Origin: Gammaproteobacteria bacterium
GTDB taxonomy: Bacteria; Pseudomonadota; Gammaproteobacteria; Steroidobacterales; Woeseiaceae
Direction of reading: 5' to 3'
NCBI GenBank assembly: GCA_013151645.1
Contig: JAADHU010000028.1
Coordinates: 1-64,000, forward strand
DNA: 64,000 bases
This document shows positions 34,880-43,834 of this stretch, piece after piece. Under the pieces are notes generated by a model. It searched no databases. It was not told the DNA's origin and saw only the letters and a program-made list of their open reading frames with translations. The first letter of the stretch is position 1; every line of letters starts with the position of its first letter. The position numbers and the translations under genes were made by a program.

Positions 34880-35935
34880 ATGGATTTCGAGCGACGCGAT
34901 GCACCGTTTGTAACACCGGCGACCGATGTGTCTTCGATGATGCGAGAGGTTCTGTATGCATTGATCCCGGCCGCTATCGCGTATGTCTGGTATTTTGGTC
35001 CCGGGCTGATTCTGAATTTTATTGTCGCGGCGTTGTTTTGCGTGGCTGGCGAGGCGGTCATGCTGCGTGCGCGGGGCCGCTCGGTCGAAACCGGCCTGTC
35101 TGATTTCAGCGCATTGGTAACGGCGGCCCTGATCGCGTTCGCGCTACCCGCGCTCATACCGTGGTGGATCACGGCAACGGCCGCCTTGTTCGCTGTGGTC
35201 GTCGCGAAGCACCTCTATGGCGGCCTTGGATTTAATATTTTCAACCCGGCCATGGCCGGTTATGTCGTCGTGATGATCGCGTTTCCGCTGCACCTGAATC
35301 TATGGGCAGCACCGGACATGGGGGATCTCGACTATCACTATCTCACGCTCTTCGAAACAGCACGCTATACGCTGACCGGCACCTTTCCGGATTACCTGAG
35401 TTTCGATTCGATCAGCCGAGCCACGCCGCTTGATACGGTCAAAGCGGGCTTGCGGGACCTGCGCACTTTTGAGGAAATTCGGGTAAACCCGTTAATGGGT
35501 GATTTCGGTGGTCGCGGCTGGGAATGGATCGGCAACTTTACGGCCATCGGCGGCGCCTGGTTGTTGGCACGCAAGATCATTCGCTGGCAAATTCCCCTCG
35601 GCGTGCTCGCCGGCCTGCTGGTTCCGTCCGGTATCGCGTATTTTCTTGACCCAGGCGTACACGCGAGCCCGGGGTTTTACCTGTTCAGTGGCGGTACCAT
35701 GCTGTGCGCGTTTTTTATCGCAACCGACCCGGTGTCTGCGGCCACCAGCAACAAGGGACGATTGATTTACGGACTGGGTGTTGGCTTTTTAATCTATGCC
35801 ATACGCCGCTGGGGCAGCTATGCGGACGGCGTCGCGTTTGCCATTCTCCTGATGAACCTGACTGTGCCGACGATTGACTACCTGACCAAACCGCACATCG
35901 TCGGTCATGTTAAATCCACGCAGGACTCTCAATGA
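34880..35935 (+). CDS. rnfD: Electron transport complex subunit RnfD
   Basis: Membrane subunit carrying a covalent FMN and forming part of the ion path, homologous to NqrB. The 351-residue protein has about nine helices, GGLGFNIFNPAMAGYVVV near residue 115, and the flavinylation motif SRATPLD in which Thr182 is the expected phosphoester attachment site. DPVSAATSNKGRLIYG near the C-terminus is also diagnostic. It starts three bases after rnfC and its stop overlaps the rnfG start. Confidence 0.95.
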   Translation: MDFERRDAPFVTPATDVSSMMREVLYALIPAAIAYVWYFGPGLILNFIVAALFCVAGEAVMLRARGRSVETGLSDFSALVTAALIAFALPALIPWWITATAALFAVVVAKHLYGGLGFNIFNPAMAGYVVVMIAFPLHLNLWAAPDMGDLDYHYLTLFETARYTLTGTFPDYLSFDSISRATPLDTVKAGLRDLRTFEEIRVNPLMGDFGGRGWEWIGNFTAIGGAWLLARKIIRWQIPLGVLAGLLVPSGIAYFLDPGVHASPGFYLFSGGTMLCAFFIATDPVSAATSNKGRLIYGLGVGFLIYAIRRWGSYADGVAFAILLMNLTVPTIDYLTKPHIVGHVKSTQDSQ

Positions 35936-36597
35936 TGAATGGCAATGACCGGGAACCTGCGGCCAACGTCTGGGCAGGCGGGCTCATCCTCGCCGTCCTC
36001 GCCGCGATCTGCACTGCACTGGTTGCGTTCACCTATCGCATCACCGCACCGAGGATCGCGGCGAACGAACAAGCCTATCTCGAACAAAGCCTCGCCCCGT
36101 TGCTGGAGGGCATCCCCTATACCAACAGTCTGTCCGAATCGACGCTCGTCATCCCGCCACCCCATGAATTGCCAGGTAAGGGGCCTGCAATTGTCTATCG
36201 GGTTTATGCCGACGACAAACCGGTCGCTGCGCTTTTCGTCGTCACTGCCGAGGATGGGTTCTCGGGACCGATTAAGCTCTTGATTGGCATCGACACTTCA
36301 ATGAGCATCACCAGTGTGCGAATCCTCGAGCATCGGGAAACACCGGGCCTTGGCGACCTGATTGAATCTTCGAAATCCGACTGGCTGACGCAACTGGATA
36401 ACACGTCGCTGGAGGCACCACCGCGGGACTCGTGGTCCATCAAGCGTGACGGCGGCGTATTCGACCAGCTGACCGGTGCTTCGATCACCCCTCGCGCCAT
36501 CATCAAGGCCGTCAAAAGAACCTTGTTATACTTTGAAGAAAACCGCGACAGCGTATTCGAAACCGAACCGCCGTCGCAGAACGGGCCGTCTGCATGA
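35932..36597 (+). CDS. rnfG: Electron transport complex subunit RnfG (flavin-binding)
   Basis: Single-span subunit with a periplasmic FMN domain, homologous to NqrC. The 221-residue protein has one N-terminal helix (about 13-35) and a C-terminal FMN domain. The attachment motif reads DQLTGASITPRAIIKAV, so residue 184 is Ser where Rnf/Nqr proteins usually have Thr (TGAT). The hydroxyl needed for ApbE-type flavin transfer is kept. The gene lies between rnfD and rnfE with four-base overlaps on both sides. Confidence 0.94.
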   Translation: MMNGNDREPAANVWAGGLILAVLAAICTALVAFTYRITAPRIAANEQAYLEQSLAPLLEGIPYTNSLSESTLVIPPPHELPGKGPAIVYRVYADDKPVAALFVVTAEDGFSGPIKLLIGIDTSMSITSVRILEHRETPGLGDLIESSKSDWLTQLDNTSLEAPPRDSWSIKRDGGVFDQLTGASITPRAIIKAVKRTLLYFEENRDSVFETEPPSQNGPSA

Positions 36598-37265
36598 CTG
36601 ACAACAACACGATCCTGCAAACATTCCGCAATGGTCTCTGGGACGACAACCCGGGACTCGTGCAACTGCTGGGGCTCTGCCCGCTACTTGCCATCACCAC
36701 AACATTTGTCAACGGATTGGGACTCGGAATAGCCACACTATTCGTCGTCACATGTTCGAACGTGCTGGTGTCTGCCACGCGCGCCTGGATTCGAAGCGAA
36801 ATCCGCATTCCGATGTACGTGCTGATCATCGCCAGCCTGGTCACTTGTATCGAACTGATTTTCAAAGCCTACATGCCCGCGCTCGATCGGACTCTGGGTA
36901 TTTTTATTCCGCTGATTGTCACTAATTGTGCGATTGTCGCTCGTGCCGAGGTGTTTGCGTCCCGCAATCCGATTGGCGCGAGCATGCTCGACGGCCTGGC
37001 CATGGGCACAGGCTTTGCAGCGCTGCTGTGTGCCATCGGTGCATTTCGCGAACTCATCGGCCGCGGCTCGATCATGGCCAACCTCGATATGTTTTTCGGT
37101 GGTGAACCACTATCCGGCCTCGTGATCGTCGATGGCGGCTTCCTGCTCGCCGTTTTACCGCCCGGCGCATTTTTTAGTCTGGCGCTGGCCGTTGCCGGCA
37201 AGAACCATCTTGATCGACGTCGGAAAAACGCGGCGAAGCAAGGCGACCGTATTCATGTCCGTTGA
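36594..37265 (+). CDS. rnfE: Electron transport complex subunit RnfE
   Basis: Integral membrane partner of RnfA, homologous to NqrD. Of 223 residues, six helices are visible, with NPGLVQLLGLCPLLAITTT near the N-terminus and FIPLIVTNCAIVARAEVFAS in the middle; the two Cys positions match those of RnfA that bind the shared cluster. Its N-terminal WDDNPGLV is standard for the subunit. It ends the six rnf genes; nth begins 12 bases later, as in E. coli. Confidence 0.95.
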   Translation: MTDNNTILQTFRNGLWDDNPGLVQLLGLCPLLAITTTFVNGLGLGIATLFVVTCSNVLVSATRAWIRSEIRIPMYVLIIASLVTCIELIFKAYMPALDRTLGIFIPLIVTNCAIVARAEVFASRNPIGASMLDGLAMGTGFAALLCAIGAFRELIGRGSIMANLDMFFGGEPLSGLVIVDGGFLLAVLPPGAFFSLALAVAGKNHLDRRRKNAAKQGDRIHVR

Positions 37266-37277
37266 TGCGCTTCACTC

Positions 37278-37925
37278 GTGAACAAGGACAAGCGCACGGA
37301 AATCTATTCACGCCTGCGGGCGCTGGATCCCCATCCAACCACTGAATTGGAATACAGCAGTCCGTTTGAACTGCTCATCGCCGTCATACTCTCGGCACAA
37401 GCGACCGACATCGGCGTGAACAAAGCGACCGGAAAACTCTACCGCATCGCCAATACGCCGCAAGCAATCCTGGAACTTGGCGTCAGCGGTCTGAAGCGAT
37501 ATATCAAGACGATCGGACTCTACAATACAAAAGCCGAAAACATCATCAAGACCTGTCGCCTGTTGCTGGAAAGACACCACGGAGAGGTTCCAGGTACCCG
37601 GGAGGAGCTTGAGGCCCTGCCCGGCGTCGGGCGTAAAACAGCCAATGTCGTACTGAACACGGCCTTTGGCCAGCCTACCATCGCCGTGGACACGCACATT
37701 TTTCGTGTCGCGAACCGCACCGGACTGGCGAAAGGCAAGACACCGTTGGAGGTAGAAAAGCGTTTGACGAAGCTGACGCCGCAGGAATTTATGCTCGATG
37801 CTCATCACTGGCTCATCCTGCACGGGCGCTACGTGTGCAAAGCCCGCAAGCCCGAGTGCCCGCGATGTGCCATTGCCGATCTGTGCGAATATCGGCACAA
37901 GACGGTTGCCGGGGAGAGCGCATGA
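37278..37925 (+). CDS. nth: Endonuclease III (DNA glycosylase/AP lyase)
   Basis: Base-excision repair enzyme for oxidised pyrimidines. The 215-residue protein (E. coli 211) has the helix-hairpin-helix LPGVGRKTANVVLNTAFG with the catalytic Lys, the catalytic Asp in VDTHIFRVANR, and the C-terminal [4Fe-4S] ligands spaced C-x6-C-x2-C-x5-C (CKARKPECPRCAIADLC). The start is GTG. It is coupled to DUF1841 by an ATGA overlap and follows rnfE, the conserved rnf-nth order. Confidence 0.96.
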   Translation: MNKDKRTEIYSRLRALDPHPTTELEYSSPFELLIAVILSAQATDIGVNKATGKLYRIANTPQAILELGVSGLKRYIKTIGLYNTKAENIIKTCRLLLERHHGEVPGTREELEALPGVGRKTANVVLNTAFGQPTIAVDTHIFRVANRTGLAKGKTPLEVEKRLTKLTPQEFMLDAHHWLILHGRYVCKARKPECPRCAIADLCEYRHKTVAGESA

Positions 37926-38344
37926 TATTCGGCGAGAACCGCTCCGAGTTGCGGCAGATGTACGCGGATGCCTGGCGAAAATTCTGTGCCGACGAGCTGC
38001 TGACGCCGCTGGAAGCGCAAATTGCAGCCGTCGTCGAAGAACACCCGGAATACCAGGCGCTTGTCTCGGGGGGTGCTATCGAAGCCTCGTTTACGGCCGA
38101 CGGTGGACAGACAAATCCCTTCTTGCACATGGGCTTACACCTTGCTCTTCGAGAACAGGTGAGCACTGACCGACCGCCCGGCATCGCGGCCACCCATCGG
38201 CGCCTGGCGCAAAAAAACGGCAATCCACATACCGCTGAACACAGCATGCTCGAAGCGCTGGCGGAAACGCTGTGGGAGGCGCAAAGCGAGAATCGCGCGC
38301 CCGATGAAATAAAGTACATGGAGCGGCTGCGGCGCCTGTCCTGA
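37922..38344 (+). CDS. DUF1841 family protein
   Basis: A soluble protein of 140 residues in the proteobacterial DUF1841 family, whose biochemical role is unknown. Typical text is FHMGLHLALREQVSTDRPPG-like (here FLHMGLHLALREQVSTDRPP), HTAEHSMLEALAETLWEAQ and an N-terminal RSELRQMYADAWRKF. Several conserved His residues (HMGLH, HTAEH) could bind metal. It overlaps the end of nth by four bases, so it is co-translated with a repair enzyme; that linkage is seen in other gammaproteobacteria. Confidence 0.88.
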   Translation: MIFGENRSELRQMYADAWRKFCADELLTPLEAQIAAVVEEHPEYQALVSGGAIEASFTADGGQTNPFLHMGLHLALREQVSTDRPPGIAATHRRLAQKNGNPHTAEHSMLEALAETLWEAQSENRAPDEIKYMERLRRLS

Positions 38345-38433
38345 TCGCGTGGTATTCATCCGCCGTTGTAATAATCTGCGGCAGGTCATGGTCTAATAAG
38401 GGGACTCCATTCCTACACAATGCATTGATTTCC

Positions 38434-39297
38434 ATGGCGACAGCGACAAAAAACTACCCGGTTTCCGGTGCAGGTCTCGGTCTGCGACGAGGATTCATCG
38501 ACAAGCTCATGGCGGCACCTCCGACCGAGGTCGACTTCATGGAAGTGGCTCCCGAGAACTGGATCCATGTCGGTGGCAAGCTCGGCAAGAAGTTTCGTTT
38601 CTTTACGGAACGATACCCGGTCCTGATACACGGTTTATCGCTCAGCATCGGAGCGCCGTCACCACTCAACGAAGCACTCGTTCGCGATATCAAGGATTTT
38701 ATGCGCGTTCATGACATTGGTTTCTACTCAGAACACCTGAGTTACTGCGGGGATGATGGCCAGCTATATGACCTCATGCCACTCCCCTTTACGGAGGAAA
38801 CCGTCAAGTACGTTGCGGCGCGTATTCGACGCGTACAGGACATCCTGGAACAACGCATGGCGATCGAAAACGTGTCTTACTACGCCCCTGCCGACACGAC
38901 GATGACCGAGGCCGACTTCCTGAATGCCGTCATAGAGGAAGCGGACTGCGATCTCCTGCTGGACATCAACAATATTATCGTCAACAGCATCAATCACAAA
39001 TACGACGCGCGCGACTTCATGTTGGCGATGCCCGCTGACCGACTCAGCTACTTCCATTTGGCAGGACACTACGTTGAAGCGGAAGATCTGCGTATCGACA
39101 CTCACGGCGATGCCGTGATTGACCCTGTCTGGAACCTGCTCGGCGAAGCCTACGCACATTTCGGACCGGTACCCACATTGCTCGAACGCGACTTTAATTT
39201 TCCGCCGATGGCCGACCTGTTAGCGGAAGTTCGACGCATCAAGTCGATGCAGGAAGAAGCGCACACGCAGCGATCCGCGGAGGTCGCCAGTGCCTAA
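38434..39297 (+). CDS. MNIO-family multinuclear iron oxygenase (DUF692; HvfB/BufB type)
   Basis: TIM-barrel enzyme of 287 residues. MNIO enzymes use two or three non-haem irons to modify cysteine (thiooxazole, oxazolone/thioamide) in ribosomal peptides that bind copper. Likely metal ligands are visible: VLIHGLSLSIG, FYSEHLSY, MAIENVSYY, LLLDINNIIVN, YFHLAGHYVE and LERDFN. The ATG is chosen over a TTG three codons upstream; neither has a strong ribosome site. It is followed, with an eight-base overlap, by its usual partner DUF2063. No precursor peptide gene (DUF2282 or other) is found on either side. Confidence 0.9.
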   Translation: MATATKNYPVSGAGLGLRRGFIDKLMAAPPTEVDFMEVAPENWIHVGGKLGKKFRFFTERYPVLIHGLSLSIGAPSPLNEALVRDIKDFMRVHDIGFYSEHLSYCGDDGQLYDLMPLPFTEETVKYVAARIRRVQDILEQRMAIENVSYYAPADTTMTEADFLNAVIEEADCDLLLDINNIIVNSINHKYDARDFMLAMPADRLSYFHLAGHYVEAEDLRIDTHGDAVIDPVWNLLGEAYAHFGPVPTLLERDFNFPPMADLLAEVRRIKSMQEEAHTQRSAEVASA

Positions 39298-40060
39298 GAC
39301 AGCTGACTTTAAGGAAAAGCAGTACGCTTTTGCGGCACACATACGGGACCCGGACAACAATCCTGCGCCAACGGGTATCGAGGATCGCCGTATGGCGATT
39401 TACCGGGAGCTGTTTTTCAACAACCTGTTGAATTTGCTCAGCACCACTTTTCCGGTTTTGACGAAACTGCACAGCGGCGAGAAATGGCGCTCGTTCATTC
39501 GCCAGTTCATGGTCGCGCATCAGGCGCAAACACCGTATTTCCTGGAAATCCCGAAAGAGTTTCTGGCTTTCCTCGAAAATGAATACGAAACGAACGACGA
39601 TGACTTCCCGTTCCTGCTGGAACTGGCCCACTACGAATGGGTTGAGCTCGCACTGTCCGTCTCGGAAGAATCGAACGACGACCTGACGGTCGATGCCGAC
39701 GACGATTTTCTGGGCAGCATACCCGTGAAATCACGACTCGCCTGGCCTCTGACCTATCGCTTCCCGGTGCACCGTATCTCCGAGTCCTTTAAACCCGATG
39801 GCGAGAGCGATCAGCCCACCTTCATGGTCATTTACCGAGATCGGCAAGACGAACTGGGCTTTATGGAATTGAATCCCGTCACTGCACGCTTGCTGGAACT
39901 CATCGCTGAGAATGAAAGCAGGAATGGTCGTGAGCTGCTTGAAGCGCTTGCCCGGGAGATCAGCTATCCCGATCCTCCGGCGTTGATCGAACACGGTTTG
40001 ACAGCGATGCAGGAAATGCGAGCCGCAGAAATCCTGATCGGCACAAGGATCGGATCGTAA
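39290..40060 (+). CDS. DUF2063 family MNIO partner protein (HvfC/BufC type)
   Basis: Partner that presents the precursor peptide to the MNIO enzyme. The 256-residue protein begins with the family N-terminal helical domain (FAAHIRDPDNNPAPTGIEDRR cut here as FAAHIRDPDN; MAIYRELFFNNLLNLLSTTF; VAHQAQTPYFLEIPKEFL) and ends in a winged-helix-like region (LNPVTARLLELIAENE). The GTG start lies six bases after GGAGG inside the MNIO gene, a strong site that supports coupling. Pairing with DUF692 is diagnostic. The substrate is unknown because no precursor is visible. Confidence 0.9.
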   Translation: MPKTADFKEKQYAFAAHIRDPDNNPAPTGIEDRRMAIYRELFFNNLLNLLSTTFPVLTKLHSGEKWRSFIRQFMVAHQAQTPYFLEIPKEFLAFLENEYETNDDDFPFLLELAHYEWVELALSVSEESNDDLTVDADDDFLGSIPVKSRLAWPLTYRFPVHRISESFKPDGESDQPTFMVIYRDRQDELGFMELNPVTARLLELIAENESRNGRELLEALAREISYPDPPALIEHGLTAMQEMRAAEILIGTRIGS

Positions 40061-40129
40061 GCGATATAGCCGCGCCGGATTCAACAAACAGCACTCCCAA
40101 CAACAATTCACTCAATCGGAGACGGAATA

Positions 40130-40732
40130 ATGCAATTTCTCATACGTATGCAGGGATGGATGAATGCAACGAAAGCCGCAGACTTTCTCGGTCCGCTGGC
40201 CCTCAGGCTGTATCTCGTACCGGTATTCTGGGTGGCAGGCACCAACAAGCTCGATGGCATGGACGATGTTATCGCCTGGTTCGGGAACCCGGATTGGGGC
40301 CTGGGCCTGCCCTTTCCAACGCTGCTGGCGTGGCTCGCCGTCGGTTCTGAAGTACTCGGCGCCATTGCATTGTTAATCGGTCTCGGCACGCGCTGGTTTT
40401 CAATTCCCCTGATGGTCACCATGCTGGTCGCCGCATTCAGCGTGCACTGGAAAAACGGCTGGCAAGCGATTGCTGACCCAATGAGTCCGTTCGCGAATGA
40501 AAATGTTGCGGGTGCGATAGATCGACTGGACAAAGCGAAAGACCTGCTCAAGGAACATGGCAATTACGACTGGCTGACGGAAACCGGTAACTTTGTGATC
40601 TCGAACAACGGCATCGAGTGGGCCATCACGTACGCCGTGATGCTGCTCGCCCTGTTCTTCAGTGGTGCCGGCAAGCTCAGCCTCGATCACTTGATTGCGA
40701 CACGATTCGCCGTCAACGGCAGCAAGTTATAA
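40130..40732 (+). CDS. DoxX-family membrane protein
   Basis: Inner-membrane protein of 200 residues with four membrane helices, matching DoxX: LRLYLVPVFWVAGTNKLDGM near residue 25, LAWLAVGSEVLGAIALLIGLG and a final LLALFFSGAGKLSLDHL. It has an insertion of about 55 residues between helices three and four. DoxX genes often sit in MNIO/DUF2063 (buf/hvf) operons, so a role in redox or quinone-linked processing is likely there. The ATG follows GGAGACGGAATA. It ends the three-gene operon. Confidence 0.88.
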   Translation: MQFLIRMQGWMNATKAADFLGPLALRLYLVPVFWVAGTNKLDGMDDVIAWFGNPDWGLGLPFPTLLAWLAVGSEVLGAIALLIGLGTRWFSIPLMVTMLVAAFSVHWKNGWQAIADPMSPFANENVAGAIDRLDKAKDLLKEHGNYDWLTETGNFVISNNGIEWAITYAVMLLALFFSGAGKLSLDHLIATRFAVNGSKL

Positions 40733-40821
40733 GATCGTCGGGTCGGATGTGAATAACGACAGGGCCGCGATCACGTTGCCCTGTAGCCATTCCGTCCAAA
40801 GCCAACTGAGGTATCAGAAAG

Positions 40822-42336
40822 ATGCGCGATTTCCTGTTTCACGCCATGAGCATTCTGCAAGCGATGTCAGCAGTGCTCGTTTTCCTGCTGGGCCTTGGTC
40901 TGTTCGCAATCATCGTCATGTATGTCGTCGACAAGACCCAGACGCGCAGCGCCATTCGTCGAAACTTTCCGGTGGTCGGCCGGTTTCGTTATTTTTTCGA
41001 GAACCTCGGTGAGTATTTCCGGCAGTATTTTTTCGCGCAGGATCGCGAGGAGATGCCGTTCAACCGGGCGCAGCGCTCCTGGGTATACCGGGCCGCGAAA
41101 AACCTCGATAACACCATTGCTTTTGGCTCAACAAGAGACCTGCGACCGGTTGGTACCGTCATTTTTGTTAACTGCCCTTATCCGGTTCTGGAAACCAGCA
41201 TTGCGAAAACCTCGCCGCTGACCATTGGTCCCCATACATCGCAACCTTACGTAACCGATTCCATATTCAACGTTTCGGCGATGAGTTTTGGAGCAATCTC
41301 AAGACCCGCTGTACTGGCATTGTCTAAAGGTTCAGCGATGGCCGGCAACTGGATGAATACCGGCGAAGGCGGGCTGTCGCCGTACCACCTGGAAGGTGGT
41401 GCCGATATAGTATTTCAAATTGGCACCGCGAAATACGGCGTACGCAACGAGGACGGCAGCCTCAGCGACGAAAAGCTAAAGGAAGTTGCCGCGCACGATC
41501 AGGTTAAAATGATCGAACTCAAGTTGAGCCAGGGGGCGAAACCGGGCAAAGGCGGCATCCTTCCGGGAGCCAAAGTGACCAAAGAGATCGCGAAGATTCG
41601 CGGCATTCCACCGGGTGCCGATTCGATCAGCCCGAACCGCCATCCAGAGGTGGATTCAGGTGAAGACCTGCTCAACATGATCAATCATATTCGCGACGTC
41701 ACGGGCCTGCCGGTCGGCTTCAAGGCGGTCATCGGTGCCTACGGTTGGCTCGACGAGCTATTTACGTTGATACACGAACGCGGTATTGAATCGGCGCCCG
41801 ACTTCATCACCGTCGATTCAGGCGACGGTGGCACCGGTGCCGCCCCCATGAGCCTGATGGATAGCGTTGGCTTGCCGTTGCGCGAAAGCCTGCCGCTGCT
41901 CGTTGACATGATTGACCACCACGGCCTTGGTGACCGAATTTTTGTCATCGCAAGCGGCAAACTGATCACTCCGACCGAGGCCGCATGGGCATTGTGCGTG
42001 GGCGCTGATTTCATTAATTCAGCGCGCGGCTTCATGTTTTCGCTGGGATGTGTCCAGGCACTGCAGTGCAACAAGAATACCTGCCCAACCGGTATCGCCA
42101 CGCACGAAAAACATTTGCAACGAGGTCTGGACGTTGCAGATAAAGCCGAGCGGGTTCATCAATACTCGAAAAACATCCGCAAGGAAATCGGCATCATTGC
42201 GCATTCCTGTGGCGTCAGTGAACCACGGCAATTGAAACGTTTTCACTGTCGCGTGGTCGGTGAAGATGGCCGCTCTACGCCGCTTGATGAACTTTATCCC
42301 CCGCAAAGCGCAGAGTCAGCGGCTACCGTTTCTTAG
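40822..42336 (+). CDS. Membrane-anchored FMN glutamate synthase-like protein
   Basis: A 504-residue protein with an N-terminal membrane helix (about 13-36) and a glutamate-synthase central FMN barrel: NVSAMSFGAISRPAVLALSKG, NTGEGGLSPYHLEGG, GAKPGKGGILPGAKV, SGDGGTGAAPMSLMD and ASGKL. A 3Fe-4S motif with spacing C-x5-C-x4-C (CVQALQCNKNTCPTGIATH) is intact. The amidotransferase domain of GltB is absent, so it cannot produce glutamate from glutamine alone. Such stand-alone proteins are widespread and of uncertain function. Its last 14 bases overlap the convergent lpd gene. Confidence 0.88.
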   Translation: MRDFLFHAMSILQAMSAVLVFLLGLGLFAIIVMYVVDKTQTRSAIRRNFPVVGRFRYFFENLGEYFRQYFFAQDREEMPFNRAQRSWVYRAAKNLDNTIAFGSTRDLRPVGTVIFVNCPYPVLETSIAKTSPLTIGPHTSQPYVTDSIFNVSAMSFGAISRPAVLALSKGSAMAGNWMNTGEGGLSPYHLEGGADIVFQIGTAKYGVRNEDGSLSDEKLKEVAAHDQVKMIELKLSQGAKPGKGGILPGAKVTKEIAKIRGIPPGADSISPNRHPEVDSGEDLLNMINHIRDVTGLPVGFKAVIGAYGWLDELFTLIHERGIESAPDFITVDSGDGGTGAAPMSLMDSVGLPLRESLPLLVDMIDHHGLGDRIFVIASGKLITPTEAAWALCVGADFINSARGFMFSLGCVQALQCNKNTCPTGIATHEKHLQRGLDVADKAERVHQYSKNIRKEIGIIAHSCGVSEPRQLKRFHCRVVGEDGRSTPLDELYPPQSAESAATVS

Positions 42337-43834
42337 GCATATACAAGTCCGTCAGCGTTCCTTCAAACGCTTCCGCCGCGAACGCGATGGTTTCGGACAA
42401 TGTTGGATGCGGGTGCACGGTGAGACCTATATCCGCGGCGTCCGCCCCCATCTCTACCGCGAGTCCCACTTCCGCAATCAGCTCACCCGCACCGGGCCCG
42501 ACAATGCCACCGCCGAGCACTCTGCCGCTGCTCTTGTCGAACAGCAGCTTCGTAAAGCCTTCATCACGACCGAGCGATAATGCGCGGCCACTCGCGGCCC
42601 AGGGGAATTGCGCTTTCTCATACTCAATGCCGTCGCGTTTCGCGTCGGACTCCGTGAGACCGACCCATGCGATTTCCGGGTCTGTGTAAGCCACCGACGG
42701 AATCGTGCGAGCGTCAAAAGCGCTCTTCTCACCCGCCGCCACTTCGGCGGCGACTTTGGCCTCATGAGAGGCCTTGTGGGCAAGCATCGGTCCCGGCACG
42801 AGATCGCCAATCGCAAATATATGTGGCGCGCTGGTCTGCATCTGTTTGTTGACGGCAATGACACCGCGCTCATCGACTGCTATGCCGGCATTGCCGGCAT
42901 CCAGTTTATCGCCATTCGCGCGACGCCCCACGGCAATCAGGACGCGATCATAAAGCTGTGCAATTGGCGCGTTCTTACCCTCGAAACTAACCTCGATCCC
43001 GGCCGCCGTTGCGTGCATGCCGGTGACTTTTGTGCCCAGCATGATGCTGTCATAGCGCTTTTTGATGATTTTCTGAAAGGGACGAACCAGGTCAGGATCG
43101 GTGCCGGGCATGAGCGAATCCATTAGTTCAACGACGCTCACTTCCACGCCCAGCGCGTTGTAAACGCAGGCCATTTCGAGGCCGATAATGCCGCCGCCGA
43201 CAACCAGCAGTCGCTTCGGCAAGGGATCCAGTTCGAGTGCACCGCTGGAATCCACGATACGTGGATCATCCGGAAGACCCGGAATACGGATACTTTGTGA
43301 GCCTGCGGCAATGATGCATTTTTCAAAATCCACGAACTCGCCATTGTCCAGTACCAGACGGTTGGCCGAATGAAATTTCGCGGTACCTTGCAAGACGGTG
43401 ACTTTGCGCTGTTTTGCAAGTTGTTCGAGCCCGCCCGTCAGGCGACCGACGATCTCATTCTTCCACTGGCCGATTGCCGCTGCATCGATCACTGGTTTGC
43501 CGAAAACAACGCCATGAGCAGCCATCGCCTCAGCCTCATCGATCACTTTTGCAGCATGCAGCAATGCTTTGGACGGAATGCAGCCAACGTTAAGGCAGAC
43601 GCCGCCCAGATTCGGATAGCGCTCGACGAGAATCACTTGCATACCCAGGTCCGCCGCACGGAATGCCGCCGTGTAGCCACCTGGGCCCGCTCCGATCACG
43701 ACCAGCTCGGCGTTATGGACCACTCCCTGATCCGGCGTCAGCGCCTTCTCCTGAATCGTGGTCGCGGAAGATATCGCCGCATCCCGTTCAGCGGGATCCA
43801 TGACGATGGTTGAATCGTGAGTCTCGTCGGACAC
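42323..43834 (-). CDS. lpdA: Dihydrolipoyl dehydrogenase (E3)
   Basis: Flavoprotein that reoxidises dihydrolipoyl groups of the pyruvate dehydrogenase complex with NAD. The 503-residue protein carries the FAD fold VVIGAGPGGYTAAFRAADLG, the redox disulfide GGVCLNVGCIPSKALLH, the NAD fold LLVVGGGIIGLEMACVY and the dimer-interface HPHPTLSE. About 40 residues precede the FAD fold, more than usual for E3 (about 475), so the true start could be internal (ATG12 or a later GTG). Third gene of aceE-aceF-lpd, overlapping aceF by one base. Confidence 0.95.
   Translation of the reverse strand: MSDETHDSTIVMDPAERDAAISSATTIQEKALTPDQGVVHNAELVVIGAGPGGYTAAFRAADLGMQVILVERYPNLGGVCLNVGCIPSKALLHAAKVIDEAEAMAAHGVVFGKPVIDAAAIGQWKNEIVGRLTGGLEQLAKQRKVTVLQGTAKFHSANRLVLDNGEFVDFEKCIIAAGSQSIRIPGLPDDPRIVDSSGALELDPLPKRLLVVGGGIIGLEMACVYNALGVEVSVVELMDSLMPGTDPDLVRPFQKIIKKRYDSIMLGTKVTGMHATAAGIEVSFEGKNAPIAQLYDRVLIAVGRRANGDKLDAGNAGIAVDERGVIAVNKQMQTSAPHIFAIGDLVPGPMLAHKASHEAKVAAEVAAGEKSAFDARTIPSVAYTDPEIAWVGLTESDAKRDGIEYEKAQFPWAASGRALSLGRDEGFTKLLFDKSSGRVLGGGIVGPGAGELIAEVGLAVEMGADAADIGLTVHPHPTLSETIAFAAEAFEGTLTDLYMPKKR

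Noticed and set aside
38091-38435. Minus-strand frame with several Cys, considered as a precursor for the MNIO enzyme
   Set aside because: It is antisense to DUF1841, lacks a signal peptide and a ribosome site, and runs away from the MNIO operon.
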